A stretch of DNA of 64,000 nt from Hemicordylus capensis. Taxonomy: Eukaryota; Chordata; Lepidosauria; Squamata; Cordylidae. The notes beneath the pieces were generated by a model. It saw only the letters and a list, made by a program, of their open reading frames with translations. It was not told the DNA's origin and searched no databases. Numbering within the stretch: position 1 is the first letter of the stretch; the number at the start of each line of letters is the position of its first letter. Shown here piece by piece: positions 55,001-64,000 of the stretch. The translations under genes were made by a program, and so were the position numbers. The stretch spans positions 42,062,501 through 42,126,500 of the forward strand of contig NC_069658.1 of assembly GCF_027244095.1 (NCBI RefSeq), written 5' to 3'.

Positions 55001-58000
55001 TGTATGTGTATACACAGACATACACACAGATTTAAATGTTACAGCTAAGACAGGCTACTCCAGTCACTGGCTTACATCCAGACTGCTACTCATGAGTACT
55101 CCCATTGAAATAAACATTTTTAAGTTACTCCCATTTGGAGAAAACTTTCCCCACTAATTTCAGTAAGACTGCTTACAATCAGTGTAGCTCAGTATGGGGA
55201 GACAGGAGGGCTCCAAGTACCCTGGGATTCGTTGATTCTCTATTGTCTTTATTGTCAGTTATAAAAAATGAAAGCTCAAACCTATAGCTTCATTAGAGGT
55301 TTTCAGTTTTGCAGCAGTAGCAATATCAGGAACAAAAAGACAAAACCCAAAAGATGTTAAGAAATGCAAGGAGTAGTAAGCTAAAAATTACAAAGTTGTC
55401 CCTTGGAGGGCTTGCCAAAGAACTTTGCACTGTTGACTTTTCCATCGCAGATAACTCCAGACTACTCCAGTGTCTACTCCAGACTTTTCCCTTCTGCCCT
55501 GACACACTGTTTTAGGCCCCAGTTAAAGGGTTTCACTCACACTTTCTCTTTTCCCAATTCAAAACAAAAAGTCAAGTGCTGATCTAATTGTTTTGACTGG
55601 GAGAGAAGGAGTTAAGGCCATGCACAGAGCACAAAACACTAGGTGCTGCAAAGGTCTCAGCAAAATAGGGACTCGCACGAAGCCTGCGGAAAATGGTTCC
55701 TCTCAGATTCACTTTTAGTCATCTGAGAACAAACACCCACCAAATCTACCTCAAAAAGGGGCATGTCCCATAATACAACTAAGTACTGCGCTCCAGCACT
55801 GAACTGCAGCACAGTACCAGAAGTCAGAGAGAAGCATCTTTATGTTGCCTCACCAACTCCCGGTCTTGCACTGCTGAGCTACAGCACAAGGCAATAGGGT
55901 GACTCCCTATTTTACCATGCAGTGCTGTAGTCCATAGAACAGGGGTGCACAACTCAAATGCCCCAGTGGGCTGGAACCAACCATGACTTAGTGTGTGGGG
56001 GCCGAGATCAATTTTTCAGCACCAATTATTGCATTAAAATTTACTAGAAACGTTAATGAAAGCAAGGGGGTGAAAGGCGACTTGGGGGGGAAAGGTGAGG
56101 GGAAAGAGGGAAGGAGTCAGTGGGCTCCAGCCCAGGGATTGGGAACATCTGGTCTCAAACAGTCAACTGCATTGAGTTGCCACTGCTCATCAGCAGACAG
56201 GCTAAGAAGTCTTCATGGCTTCTGCAGCAGGATTTTCCTACCTGGAGGCCAGCAAAAAAGTCCCCGTGGACCAGATCTGGCCAATGGGCTTTATGTTGTG
56301 CAGGCCTGCCATAGAACCACTACTTGCTGCTGCTACTGCTGCTTCTCCTCCTATGAAGAGAAGGAAAAAATGGCAAGGCGGAAGTCACCAAATTAACCAT
56401 CTATTGTTGTTTTTCAAGATGAACTAGCCCATCTCTTTTCACAGAGGCCATTGAATCATCAGTTGCATTTGAGGAGGTAGGGAAAGTCAGCAAAGCAGAA
56501 GTCATCATTGCCACCCCCACCTATTGCTGCTTTTCAAGATGGCACTATTGTTGTAGTTAATATGCGCCCTGGTGGCGCAGTGGTAAAACTGCCGCCCTGT
56601 AACCAGAAGGTTACAAGTTCGATCCTGACCAGGGGCTCAAGGTTGACTCAGCCTTCCATCCTTCCGAGGTCGGTAAAATGAGTACCCAGAATGTTGGGGG
56701 CAATATGCTAAATCATTGTAAACCGCTTAGAGAGCTCCGGCTATAAAGCGGTATATAAATGTAAGTGCTATTGCTATTGCTAATATTTGTATGTGGTTTT
56801 GTGTTGCCTGTAAACCACCTTGGGATGAAAGGTAGTACCGTATAGAAATATAATAAATTGGAGATAGCCACAGAATGGATGGATTTAATAAGTCCCCTTT
56901 CTCCGAAGCATCATCAAAAAGTGGGGAGAGCTGTCTAAGTTCACAGCCTGCAAACAAGACTTTAAAATTAATGGCTCTGTTTCAGCTTAGGTCTAGTGCA
57001 GGATTTCTTGTGCTTCTTTTGGCTCTGAATCATAGTGCTCCTCTGTCGGGGGCAGTAGGGAAGCTATCTTGATTGATGTAAAGTATAATTACATTTTATA
57101 TTATGTCAAACCAATGCTGTTTTCATAGTTAACTTCTTTAGACTATTTAGAATGTACTTTAAAAATGTTTGGCTTTAGGGTAGCTTTTAAAAAGCTCTTC
57201 TAATTTGGCAGATCACTGGAGATACAATATACAACATGTTACGACTTGCAGAAGTTGAAACTGACATGGATGAAAGCCCAGTGAATCCACATAAAATAAG
57301 AAGCACAGAGGTAGGTATCGTTCTCTAAAACTATCAAAGTTTTTTCCAAACCATAAATATTGAATGGAATATTCAGTTCTAGTGGTGGTTTTTACAGCAG
57401 AGTAATCATCACATTGAATTCTTATGGTGGCAGAAGCTCTGAGAAATATGCTGCCTGTTGGTTTCCTCATGAGAACAACTTACTAGGTCCACTAACATTG
57501 TCCAGTACAGAACCTTGACTGAAAATGGCCAGTGAACAATGTTTCTTCTACAAATGGCTCTTCTACCACATGCTTGATTAACTTCTCTAAAAATGCAAGG
57601 TATGATTTGTCTATAATTGGCCTGGTCATCCTTAGGTGATCCTAGGTTTTTTTTGGAGATGCCAGCTCACCACCACTTCTATATCAGACTCTTACCTCCT
57701 CCAACAATACATTGATGGTTCCTGCCAAAGGTCCAAGAAACTCACTTCTGCTGGACTTAATCAGCCACAACGGGAACATATCCAACATGCATGTGCTATC
57801 GGAATTGTTTTGTCCACATGCTTGAGGGAAATACTGCTTAATCAAGACAAAAAACTGCAGCAAGTAGCTGATTTTGACACCTGACATAGACCTCTTAACT
57901 GTGGTGTCCAAGTTGGAATGGAGCTGAGCAATTTTATCAGCAAAGAATTTTGCAAGAGCAGTTATTCGACCCCAGTTATGCTTATGCCACATTCCTTCCA

Positions 58001-61000
58001 AGCACAGTTTCCATGTCACAGCTTCGTATGAAGTTGTCGTAAACCTGTCCCACTAATCTGGAGCTATATATATCAGAGAGTGAAACAAATGGGCAGAAGT
58101 CAAACAACAGAGCCAGGCAGTAAGCAGTTTCTTCAAACCAGAACCAGTCCGGGTCATAATATCACCAGTCAGTCAGTCAGTCCAAATCGTAATCCACAAA
58201 CAGAGTCCCAACGGTTCAAGGTCAACACACAGGGATAGCAAACAGGAAAACAGCCAAGTATCTCAGTGAAGAGCAGCGTTGATACCAGCACAGCGGCTGT
58301 GGCAAAGCCGGTTAATATAGGCTGAAACCATGTGTTGTTAATCATGGATCCCTGACTCAGCAGCCTTGCTTATTAGTCTAGCTGTTCTGTGCATGCGGTC
58401 CTTTATCTCCTGCTGTCTCTTTGAGAGACGCCTCTCCACTGCTGAGACCGGCTGTCCTTCTTCCATAGGAGCTGCCATGACAGGCTCTAATTCTTCTACA
58501 GCCTCCTGTGGGCTGGTCCCTCTCTCCTCTGCAAGTTCTGGACCTTGCACTCCACCTCTGCTTCCATCCTGTCTGTCTCTTCCTCCTCCTCCTCCTCCTC
58601 CTTGGAGTCTGTCCACGTGCTCATGACAGAAGTAGTTATACTGTATCTGGCTATTGCTGCCATAGCAGAGTTTACTTATGTTTTGAGGTGGGGGGAAATC
58701 CTGTCTAGCATGTGCTACCAGTGGAACCCCAGTGCTATGGGAGGGTCTGTAGATCAGTGATAGTGCACATACTTTCTGCACATCATGTCCCAGATTGAAT
58801 CCCAAGCACTTCTATTAAACTGTTTCAGTGTATCAGGGCTGGATAAAACCTTGGACAGCTGCTGTCACTCACAACTGACAATACTAGCTTAGCTGGACCA
58901 GTGATCAGAGTTGGTATATGGCAGTTAGATATGATCAGAACTGGGACATATCTAATTTGTGATTCTGCATTGACTCAGAAGACCAAGAGTGTAGCTCTAT
59001 GAAAGAGCATTTGCTTTGCATGCAGAAGATCCCAGGTTCAATCCCTGGTATCTCTTGGTCAGGCTGGGCAATATCCATCTGAAATCCTGGAGGACAACTG
59101 ACAGTCAATAGTTCCCAACCAGGGTTCCCTCAGATATTGCTGAACTCCCAGCATTCCCAACCACAATACATTATAGCTGGGGATGCTGGGAGGAGTTGTT
59201 CAGCAGCATCTGGAAGAACCCTGGTTGGGAACTACTGGTCTAGACAATACTGAGCTAGATAGACTAATAGTCTAAATATAAGACAGGTACCTATGTTTAT
59301 TTGCTGCAGAGGTAGATGATTGGGTGGTTTTGAAAGACAATTGCTTTTTACAATAGAAATCTTTGAAAAGATTTGTAAAATATTTTCTTGTAGGTTTTAT
59401 TTAATCCTTTTGATGACATAATCCCAAGAACCAGTAAAAAGCTGAAGAATGACAAACCAGTGGAAGAAGTAAAGAAGGCGAAATCCAAAGGCACAAAGTA
59501 ATTATAGCCTTTGATGGGTTATTTTCTACAACTTCCATTATAAAATTGCTTGAACAAAGTTAGGGTTAATGTATCACTATTGAATAAGATAGGGGCTCTG
59601 TGAAATAGCTAAATAATACAATATAAAATTAGAATAATAGATCTGTATAAACAAATTTGGGTTTTTGTTCTGTTTTTGCTCTTTAGGCTGCAATCCTAAA
59701 CATACTTACCAAGAAGAAAGCCCCACTGAACATAGTGGGACTTCTTTCTGAGTAGATATGTATAGGATTGTGCTGTATGTCCTTCAAATTATTTAGATTA
59801 TTAGATTATTTTATTGGATGTTTAGATTTTATTGGAACATTGACTTTTCAGAATTCTTTCAACAACATAGCACTCTCTTTCCTTTTGAAGAAATTTTAGC
59901 TTGCTCTCATTTGGAGAAGAAGCTGAAGAGGAAGAAGTGGAAGTCAACAGAGTTAGTCAGGTACAGGCCAAACTCATTGCCTGGATGTTTGCCTGGCATA
60001 TTTTTACTTGTTTAGCTTTCTATTGGAACATTCATTTCAATAGCAAGAATTTGGATTTATGTGGATTTATGTGGATTTATTCATGTTATTTATTATTTAT
60101 TTATTTTATTTATTCAATTGTTATACCGCCCTTCCAAAATTGCTCAAGGCGGTTTACAAATAAAACAAAGACAGGTATGGGATACAGCTATTAAGATAAA
60201 CCATTAATATACAGGAGGAGGAACTTCTACCTGTAACTTTATCCTAGTAAAATGCTGCATTATTTAATAATGTTAATATTAGAGAATCTGGTCTTTTTAT
60301 ACTTTAAGGCATGAGGGTCTAAGAATCGTTAATTAAGTCCAGTGGTGTGTACCATGTCTTTGGATCAAGTCCAGCCTGTCTGGAACTGGGAACCTTTCTT
60401 GATCTTTCCACCAGTGTCTGTTGCAGAGGGTCACTCTAGTTGAAGGTGTTAGATGTAGGCTACGTTCTCTCAACCCTTCTCTAGGATTGGCTCCACCCTC
60501 AGTTTCTTATTGGCTCCTGGTGACCTTGGCTCACTATAAGAGCTTCCTGGGAAACTCTTGGCCTTTGTCTGAGCAACTGGTAACTTGCTACCTGGTGTTC
60601 AAAATGCCGCCTCTTTTCCTTTTGAAACGTTGTGATATTCCCTCTCCTCTTGCATCTATCTACTTCAGTCTCGTGCCCACATGTCAGCCATTTTTCTTTC
60701 TGTACAGAAATCCACCTCTTTCACAGATAGATGACTGACATGGGCCTTCTGGGGTGATGTGAATGAATTGGCCTTACAATCTTTCTGGTGATTTCCTTGG
60801 CGAGACGTTACATTCCCAATGTAATAGTATAAACTCCTGCAAAGAGTCATATAAAGATTTGTCTATTGTGACTGATTCCAAGAACAACATATGCAGTTCA
60901 CTTGCTTGCACTCACTCACACGTAGTGCAGTGAAATGTGGGTAGTTGAGCAATGTTCTCACTGCTGTGTGTCTAAACCCTGCCCGTGCTGTTGCAGAACA

Positions 61001-63882
61001 GCTCTGTTCTGCTGAGACTTAAAGTTCGCAAGTGCAGGCATGCAACATCCATTATTTCGAATGGACATGACATCAAGCAAATGCACAACTTTGCAGTCTC
61101 AGCCGATTAGGGCTGTTCCACAATAGTGTGGGTGGGATTTCAACAAACCCAGCCGTGCAGATGGTACTGAACTGGCCATGTTTTGCTGTGCTGTACATAT
61201 GTGGGTTTCAGATAATGAGCTCAAGGCACTTCAGTTTCTTCATTCATTCATTCATTCATTTAATTAATTTCTATACCGCCTGATATAGAAATCTCCAGGG
61301 GGTGTACAAGTTAAGACATAATATAAATACAAAATAATGCAGTTAGAATTCACAAAGCAGATAAAAATCTCAGTAAAGACATTAAAATTTCAATTTCAAT
61401 TGAAAGCCTGGGAAAACAGGTACATCTTCAGGGTCCTCCTAAAAACAAACAGAGAAGGAGATGCTCTTATTTCAGCAGGGAGTACATTCCAAAGCCCCGG
61501 GGCAGCAACAAAGAAGGCCCCATCCCGAGTTGCCACTAAACGAGTCAGCAGCAACAGTAACCAGACTTCTCCAGATGTTCTTAATAGGCAACAGGGTGCA
61601 CTACAGAGAATTACCATGGACCCGAGCAGTTGAGGGCTTTATAGGTAATAACAAGCACTTTGTACTCTGTGTTATATGGTCCCTTCGGGTAAACCCAGAG
61701 ACCAATCTGGCTGCCACATTCTGTACCAATTGTAGTTTCTGAACTACATACAAAGGCAGCCCCACATAGAGTGCATTACAGTAGTCAAGCCTAGAGGTTA
61801 CCATCATATGCACCACTGTTTTAAGGTTATTTGTCTCCAGAAATGGATGTATCTGGTGTATCAGCTGAAGCTGATTAGAAAGCACTCCTGGCCACCGCCT
61901 CAGCATGAGAAATCAGGGAGAGTTTGGGATCCAGGAGCACTCTCAGACTACAAACCTGATCTTTTAGCGGGAGTGTAACCCCATCCAGAACCGGCAGAAC
62001 TAAACCATCTCTCAGATCCCGACCCCCTACAGACAGAACCTCCATCTTGTCTGGATTCAACTTCAGTTTGTTATCCCTCATCCAGCCCATTATTTCCTAC
62101 AGGCAGGTAGTTGGTGGGTGGGGGGCATGCCATTTCCTAATGAAGTTGGTATGGAGAAATAGATCTGGGTGTCATCGGTTTATTGATAGCATCCCAGACC
62201 AAACCTCCTGATGATCTCTCCCACCAGTTTCATGTAGATGTTAAAAAGCATTGGAGACAGAATGGAGCCTTGTGGAAATCCACACTTTAGCTCTCGCTTT
62301 GCATAATAACAGTTTCCAAGAAACACATCTGGATTCTACCAGAGAGGTAGAAACGGAACTACTGTAGAACAATGCCACCCAAGCCCATCTCCCTCAAGCG
62401 AACCAGCAGGATATCATGGTCAATGGTATCAAAAGCCACCGAGAGATCCAAAAGTATCAGCAGGGTCACACTCCTTCTGTCAATCGCCAATTAGAAATCA
62501 TCCATCAGGCCGACCAAGGCAGTCTCAACCCCATAGCCCACCCAAAAGCCAGTTTGGAACGGGTCTAGATAATCTGTCATCCAAAACTGCCTAGAGATGA
62601 CGTGACCACTTGATCAATTACCTTGCCCAACCAAGGAAGATTAGAGACTGGTCTGTAATTAGTCAATTCTGAGGGGTCCAATGCCTGTTTCTTCAAATAA
62701 GGTCTAATAATAGCCTCCTTAAGACAAGGAGGCATCCTGCCCTCCCTCAGAAGCATTTATTATATTTACCAGACCATATCTAATGATGTGACTGCCAGAT
62801 GAAATAAGCCAAATTGGGCAAGGGTCAAGAGAGCAGGTGGTAGGGTGTACAGTCCAAAGCACTTTGTCCACATCCTTAGAAATAACAAACTGAAAGTGAT
62901 CCAATCCTACAAGAGGAGTTGCTGGGCTCCTCTATGCTAGACTCTGCAGGAACTGTGGAGTCTAGTTTAGCACGAATACAAGAGATTTTATCCACAACAA
63001 AGTTGTTAAACTTCACAGCAAGTGACAGATGGTTCCAAGTTCAAATTCAAGGCAGAGGGGGCGTGAATGAGCCCCCTCACAATCCTAGACAACTCAGCTG
63101 GATGTAAATTTGCAAAAGCAATGTGGGCAGAAAAAAACCTCTTCTTCACTGCCCACACTGCCAGAGCATTATGTAATTCCTGTATGCAGGAATTAATGTG
63201 GAAACTGCATGCAGATTATAACCTGTGACACCTGTGAAACACCTGCATGTAGATCATCACACTCATGATTCACAGGTGGGTTTCATATTACTTCATATCT
63301 GGAAGGGTCTCCCATATAAAAATTGTGCAACATATGAAGCAAGTTTCATTTGAGCAACTTAAACTTTGTGTACCATTTGCAGTTGCCTTGGAAACTAAGT
63401 TTAGCTGTGCTATTTATTTAATAAAATTGGTGCCTAAATATCGCCCCCCCCCGGATGCCTCAAGAGGGCCATGTTTTCCTCTTCAATATGTTCATTGCTA
63501 TGGGGATATAGTGGCAGCAACTAATGTGGCAAAGGCAATCTAAATTTGTACAAACAGCTGATTCTTGAAATATTGACTTAATTGTCCAACTTTACTCCTG
63601 TTGGTTTATCTGGCCAAATTGAAAATTTAGAGGTGTATATGTTGATATAAAGCATATGTATTCCTTTGCATTTATCTGTACAGAAGAATGATGCTATATG
63701 TTTTCATTGGTTGAAATGTTATGTGCGTTAGAAATAAGTTGTTTTTCTCGTTCAGACTCAATTTTTTCACTCTTGCACATGTGGTTTTTAAAAAAATTCT
63801 AGAGTATGAAGGGAAAAAGCAAAAGCAGTCATGACTTACTGAAAGATGATCCACATCTGAGCTCAGTTCCTGCCATTGACAG
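49013..63882 (+). CDS. CWC27: CWC27, spliceosome-associated cyclophilin-like protein; exons 1-8, 3' part outside window
   Basis: Eight exons (49013-49054, 50273-50369, 51600-51712, 54298-54441, 57212-57310, 59394-59497, 59891-59960, 63803-63882) join in phase into 249 codons plus two bases. Residues about 11-166 form a cyclophilin domain: [63 protein letters not shown]. Position 122 is Glu (RADELNN) where active cyclophilins have Trp, as in mammalian CWC27, whose domain lacks isomerase activity. After it come [12 protein letters not shown], a lysine-rich stretch, an acidic [10 protein letters not shown] patch and [24 protein letters not shown]27 joins the activated spliceosome with CWC22 and the exon-junction factor eIF4A3 in the nucleus. 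Human length is 472, so just over half is present. Introns carry LINEs, SINEs and MITEs but all exons are intact. Confidence 0.96.
49100..49260 (+). repeat. Family E retroposon fragment
   Basis: TTCTCATATTTAACAGGGGG, then CAACTGGCCCTGTCCAACCC and TGGCTGTTGCTGG match the copies at 16.0 and 35.7 kb. The tail is replaced by other sequence. Confidence 0.6.
49470..49570. mobile_element. Palindromic MITE (family C)
   Basis: TCTACAACTCCCAGCATTCC and the inverse GGGGATTATGAGAGTTGTAG around a short loop. The outer right end ATCTGGGAATCCCTA matches the 29.1 kb copy. The left outer arm is diverged or lost. Confidence 0.7.
49826..49915. repeat. 90-bp near-palindromic repeat (family D)
   Basis: GGCTGCAACCCTATGCATGT ... 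AGTATGCATAGGATTGAGTG, with the middle GGGAATAAGCCCACTGAACT. The same layout occurs at 59.69 kb. Confidence 0.65.
50273..50369 (+). CDS. CWC27: CWC27 exon 2
   Basis: It encodes [18 protein letters not shown] then [14 protein letters not shown], with one base of the next codon. Acceptor TGTAG, donor GTAACA. It holds the first strands of the cyclophilin fold. Confidence 0.96.
50415..50620 (-). repeat. CR1 3'UTR fragment
   Basis: AGAATCAGACCAAAGGTCTG, then CATCCTGTTCCATGCAGTGG and CCAGCCAGATGCTTCTGGGA parallels the 3' end of the CR1 copy at 11.13-11.30 kb, with more divergence. No coding part. Confidence 0.65.
50625..51155. other. CWC27 intron 2 sequence, unassigned
   Basis: No exon or named repeat between the CR1 tail and the family B SINE. 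Confidence 0.4.
51160..51420 (-). repeat. SINE family B, near full length
   Basis: TAAAGTGTGCCATTGAGTCA, CACAGAGCCCTGTGGTTGTC, CAGCATCTTCCTATATCTCT, GGGGATTCGAACCGGCAACC and CTGCACCATTAGGTGGC at the head end. Confidence 0.87.
51600..51712 (+). CDS. CWC27: CWC27 exon 3
   Basis: It completes D47 and encodes [20 protein letters not shown] then [18 protein letters not shown]56 and Q64 of the cyclophilin pocket are kept. Acceptor TTTTCAG, donor GTAGAG. Confidence 0.96.
51860..53330 (+). repeat. Non-LTR retrotransposon fragment, clade uncertain
   Basis: RT blocks in order: [74 protein letters not shown], the YTDD catalytic motif near 52360, VLCFKYLG, then a C-terminal zinc-finger-like [18 protein letters not shown] and LGLTTSKS stop. 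The end is AATAAAGATATTGATTGAG. Frames are broken several times. It lies in CWC27 intron 3. Confidence 0.75.
53722..53975 (-). repeat. SINE family B, near full length
   Basis: TAAAGTATGCCGTCGAGTCA, CACAGAGCCATATGGTTTTC, CAGTATCTTCCAATATCGCT, GGGATTTGAACCAGCAACC and CCACTGAGCCATGAA. Confidence 0.85.
54298..54441 (+). CDS. CWC27: CWC27 exon 4
   Basis: It encodes residues 85-132, [20 protein letters not shown] through [18 protein letters not shown] to TIFGK. Glu122 replaces the usual active-site Trp. Acceptor TTTGCAG, donor GTTTGC (a weaker GT donor). The reading frame happens to stay open into the intron; the family alignment stops at the donor. Confidence 0.96.
54445..55930. other. CWC27 intron 4, unassigned part
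   Basis: No exon was found. A diverged family D-like stretch lies near 55075-55195. Otherwise AT-rich intron. Confidence 0.4.
55940..56308. mobile_element. hAT MITE with perfect 8-bp TSD
   Basis: CCATAGAA flanks it on both sides (55932-55939 and 56309-56316). It starts CAGGGGTGCACAACTC and ends GTTGTGCAGGCCTG. The subterminal AAATGCCCCAGTGGGCTGG is mirrored by CCAATGGGCTTT. 369 bp, non-coding despite GC-rich open frames. Confidence 0.9.
56375..56545. repeat. Short direct repeat in CWC27 intron 4
   Basis: GGCAAGGCGGAAGTCACC ... CTATTGTTGTTTTTCAAGATG near 56372-56421 recurs, diverged, near 56493-56541. Origin unknown. Confidence 0.55.
56563..56775 (+). repeat. Sauria SINE
   Basis: tRNA-like head GCCCTGGTGGCGCAGTGGTA and GTTACAAGTTCGATCCTGAC, body GGCTCAAGGTTGACTCAGCC, TTCCATCCTTCCGAGGTCGG and TAAAATGAGTACCCAG, then Bov-B-type tail GTAAACCGCTTAGAGAGC and AAAGCGGTATATAAATG with (CTATTG)n. 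This is the squamate-specific family and the strongest single clue to the host group. It looks little diverged. Confidence 0.93.
56780..56862 (+). repeat. L2-like 3' tail fragment
   Basis: CCTGTAAACCACCTTGGGAT, then GTACCGTATAGAAATATAAT directly after the Sauria SINE; probably the older element into which the SINE inserted. Confidence 0.55.
57212..57310 (+). CDS. CWC27: CWC27 exon 5
   Basis: It encodes [18 protein letters not shown] then [15 protein letters not shown], the end of the cyclophilin domain. Acceptor TTGGCAG, donor GTAGGT. Confidence 0.95.
57560..58040 (-). repeat. L2-like LINE fragment upstream of RT
   Basis: The minus strand carries [20 protein letters not shown] and [18 protein letters not shown], resembling the linker between endonuclease and RT in L2 ORF2. 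Diverged, and not joined to an RT block here. Confidence 0.5.
58040..58640 (-). mobile_element. Possible solo LTR fossil
   Basis: On the minus strand the block starts near TGTCATGAGCACGTGG and runs about 580 bp to a TATATATAGCTCC region. Length and composition suggest a Gypsy-like LTR, but I could not fix both ends or a target duplication. An open frame inside has acidic low-complexity stretches and no domain. Treat as a decayed remnant of uncertain family. Confidence 0.3.
58745..58935 (+). repeat. Old tRNA-Ala-derived SINE copy
   Basis: TCTGTAGATCAGTGATAGTG, CTTTCTGCACATCATGTCCC, then GACAATACTAGCTTAGCTGG and TATATGGCAGTT. The same plan as the next copy but more diverged. Confidence 0.6.
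58988..59285 (+). repeat. tRNA-Ala-derived SINE interrupted by a MITE
   Basis: The head GTGTAGCTCTATGAAAGAGC, TTTGCTTTGCATGCAGAAGA and CCAGGTTCAATCCCTGGTAT follows tRNA-Ala(TGC) including the TGC anticodon arm. The tail TAGACAATACTGAGCTAGAT matches that of the 5S-derived SINE. A family C MITE sits inside at 59109-59234. Confidence 0.82.
59109..59234. mobile_element. Palindromic MITE (family C)
   Basis: TAGTTCCCAACCAGGGTT ... AACCCTGGTTGGGAACTA are perfect inverted ends. The core is CTCCCAGCATTCCCAACC with its inverse GGGGATGCTGGGAGG. Inserted in a tRNA-Ala SINE. Confidence 0.85.
59394..59497 (+). CDS. CWC27: CWC27 exon 6
   Basis: It encodes [18 protein letters not shown] then [16 protein letters not shown] and two bases of K200. 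Acceptor TTGTAG, donor GTAATT. Confidence 0.95.
59687..59776. repeat. 90-bp near-palindromic repeat (family D)
   Basis: GGCTGCAATCCTAAACATAC ... GTATAGGATTGTGCTG with the symmetrical middle AGCCCCACTGAACATAGTGG. Non-coding; the superfamily is not determined. Confidence 0.7.
59891..59960 (+). CDS. CWC27: CWC27 exon 7
   Basis: It completes K200 and encodes [18 protein letters not shown] then NRVSQ. Acceptor TTGAAG, donor GTACAG. Confidence 0.95.
60075..60180 (-). repeat. L2-like 3' tail fragment
   Basis: ATTTATTTTATTTATTC then TTATACCGCCCTTCCAAAAT and CAAGGCGGTTTACAAATAAA: the family tail on the minus strand. Confidence 0.65.
60185..61230. other. CWC27 intron 7, unassigned part
   Basis: No exon or named repeat. 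Open frames near 60.4-60.8 kb show no domain. Confidence 0.4.
61235..63180 (-). repeat. L2 LINE, RT to 3' end, antisense in CWC27
   Basis: On the minus strand: degraded RT (62.1-63.1 kb), then [17 protein letters not shown] and [18 protein letters not shown], then [36 protein letters not shown], and a C-terminus with [35 protein letters not shown] and [11 protein letters not shown]. It ends in a (TTCA)n-like ATTCATTCATTCATTTAATT tract near 61240-61270. About 1.9 kb, with several breaks. Confidence 0.88.
63190..63800. other. CWC27 intron 7, 3' part
   Basis: AT-rich, no named repeat. The last bases form the exon 8 acceptor tract. Confidence 0.45.
63803..63882 (+). CDS. CWC27: CWC27 exon 8 (last in window)
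   Basis: It encodes [20 protein letters not shown] then SVPAID, with two bases of the next codon. Acceptor TTCTAG, donor GTTGGT. The gene continues beyond 64000. Confidence 0.92.
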
Positions 63883-64000
63883 GTTGGTATACTATACTAA
63901 TCAGCAGCTTGTTGGTCTAGAAATGTTGGTTCTTTGTTGAGGTCTGTATGTGTGTCTGGCCCAGTTACTATTATACCATAAGCCTGTAGTCTGCCTGTCG

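Noticed and set aside
58338-58805. 155-codon minus-strand frame with Gly-rich run as a host gene
   Set aside because: It overlaps a repeat-like block and a SINE, has a microsatellite-encoded Gly run and no recognised domain.
58988-59060. Possible functional tRNA-Ala gene
   Set aside because: The sequence follows tRNA-Ala but has mismatches in the stems and is fused to a SINE body and tail.

Overview
This is a vertebrate nuclear window, almost certainly from a squamate reptile (a lizard). The evidence is a recognisable Sauria SINE with a Bov-B-type tail near 56.6 kb, a Bov-B/RTE LINE fragment near 44.8 kb, many L2 and CR1 LINE pieces with microsatellite 3' ends, a DIRS element, hAT, Tigger-like and Helitron DNA transposons, and 5S-rRNA- and tRNA-derived SINEs. 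The species cannot be named from the sequence.

Three host genes are present, in the order and orientation known for human 5q12.3. SHISAL2B (+) has three coding exons (6247-6425, 15640-15797, 21807-21937) and is complete at 155 codons; its last exon is short, has no ATG and was found by splice phase. SREK1IP1 (-) has five coding exons (47891 down to 32825) and is complete at 156 codons. CWC27 (+) has its first eight coding exons (49013 to 63882) and runs off the right edge. SREK1IP1 and CWC27 are divergent, with start codons 1.1 kb apart, so they probably share a promoter region. Both act around pre-mRNA splicing: CWC27 is a spliceosomal cyclophilin-like protein and SREK1IP1 is a CCHC zinc-knuckle partner of an SR-type splicing regulator. 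SHISAL2B is a small single-pass membrane protein with a cysteine-rich N-terminal half.

Layout: 0.4-1.8 kb, CR1 interrupted by L2; 2.2-5.8 kb, a nested stack of a 5S-derived SINE, a 2.9 kb hAT element and further insertions; 5.9-21.9 kb, SHISAL2B, with CR1 and hAT/Tigger MITEs in intron 1 and a decayed DIRS element filling most of intron 2; 22-32.8 kb, intergenic, with L2, a Helitron and MITEs; 32.8-47.9 kb, SREK1IP1; 47.9-49.0 kb, the divergent promoter; 49.0-64 kb, CWC27, with LINE, SINE and hAT insertions in introns.

I found no prokaryote-like system, no CRISPR array, no functional RNA gene and no clearly new protein family. The most distinctive signals are modular SINEs in which a 5S-rRNA-like head and a tRNA-Ala-like head carry the same 3' tail, precise hAT insertions with intact 8-bp target duplications, a Helitron with a strong internal foldback, and an SREK1IP1 intron holding both a (UG)n tract and a 500-bp foldback.
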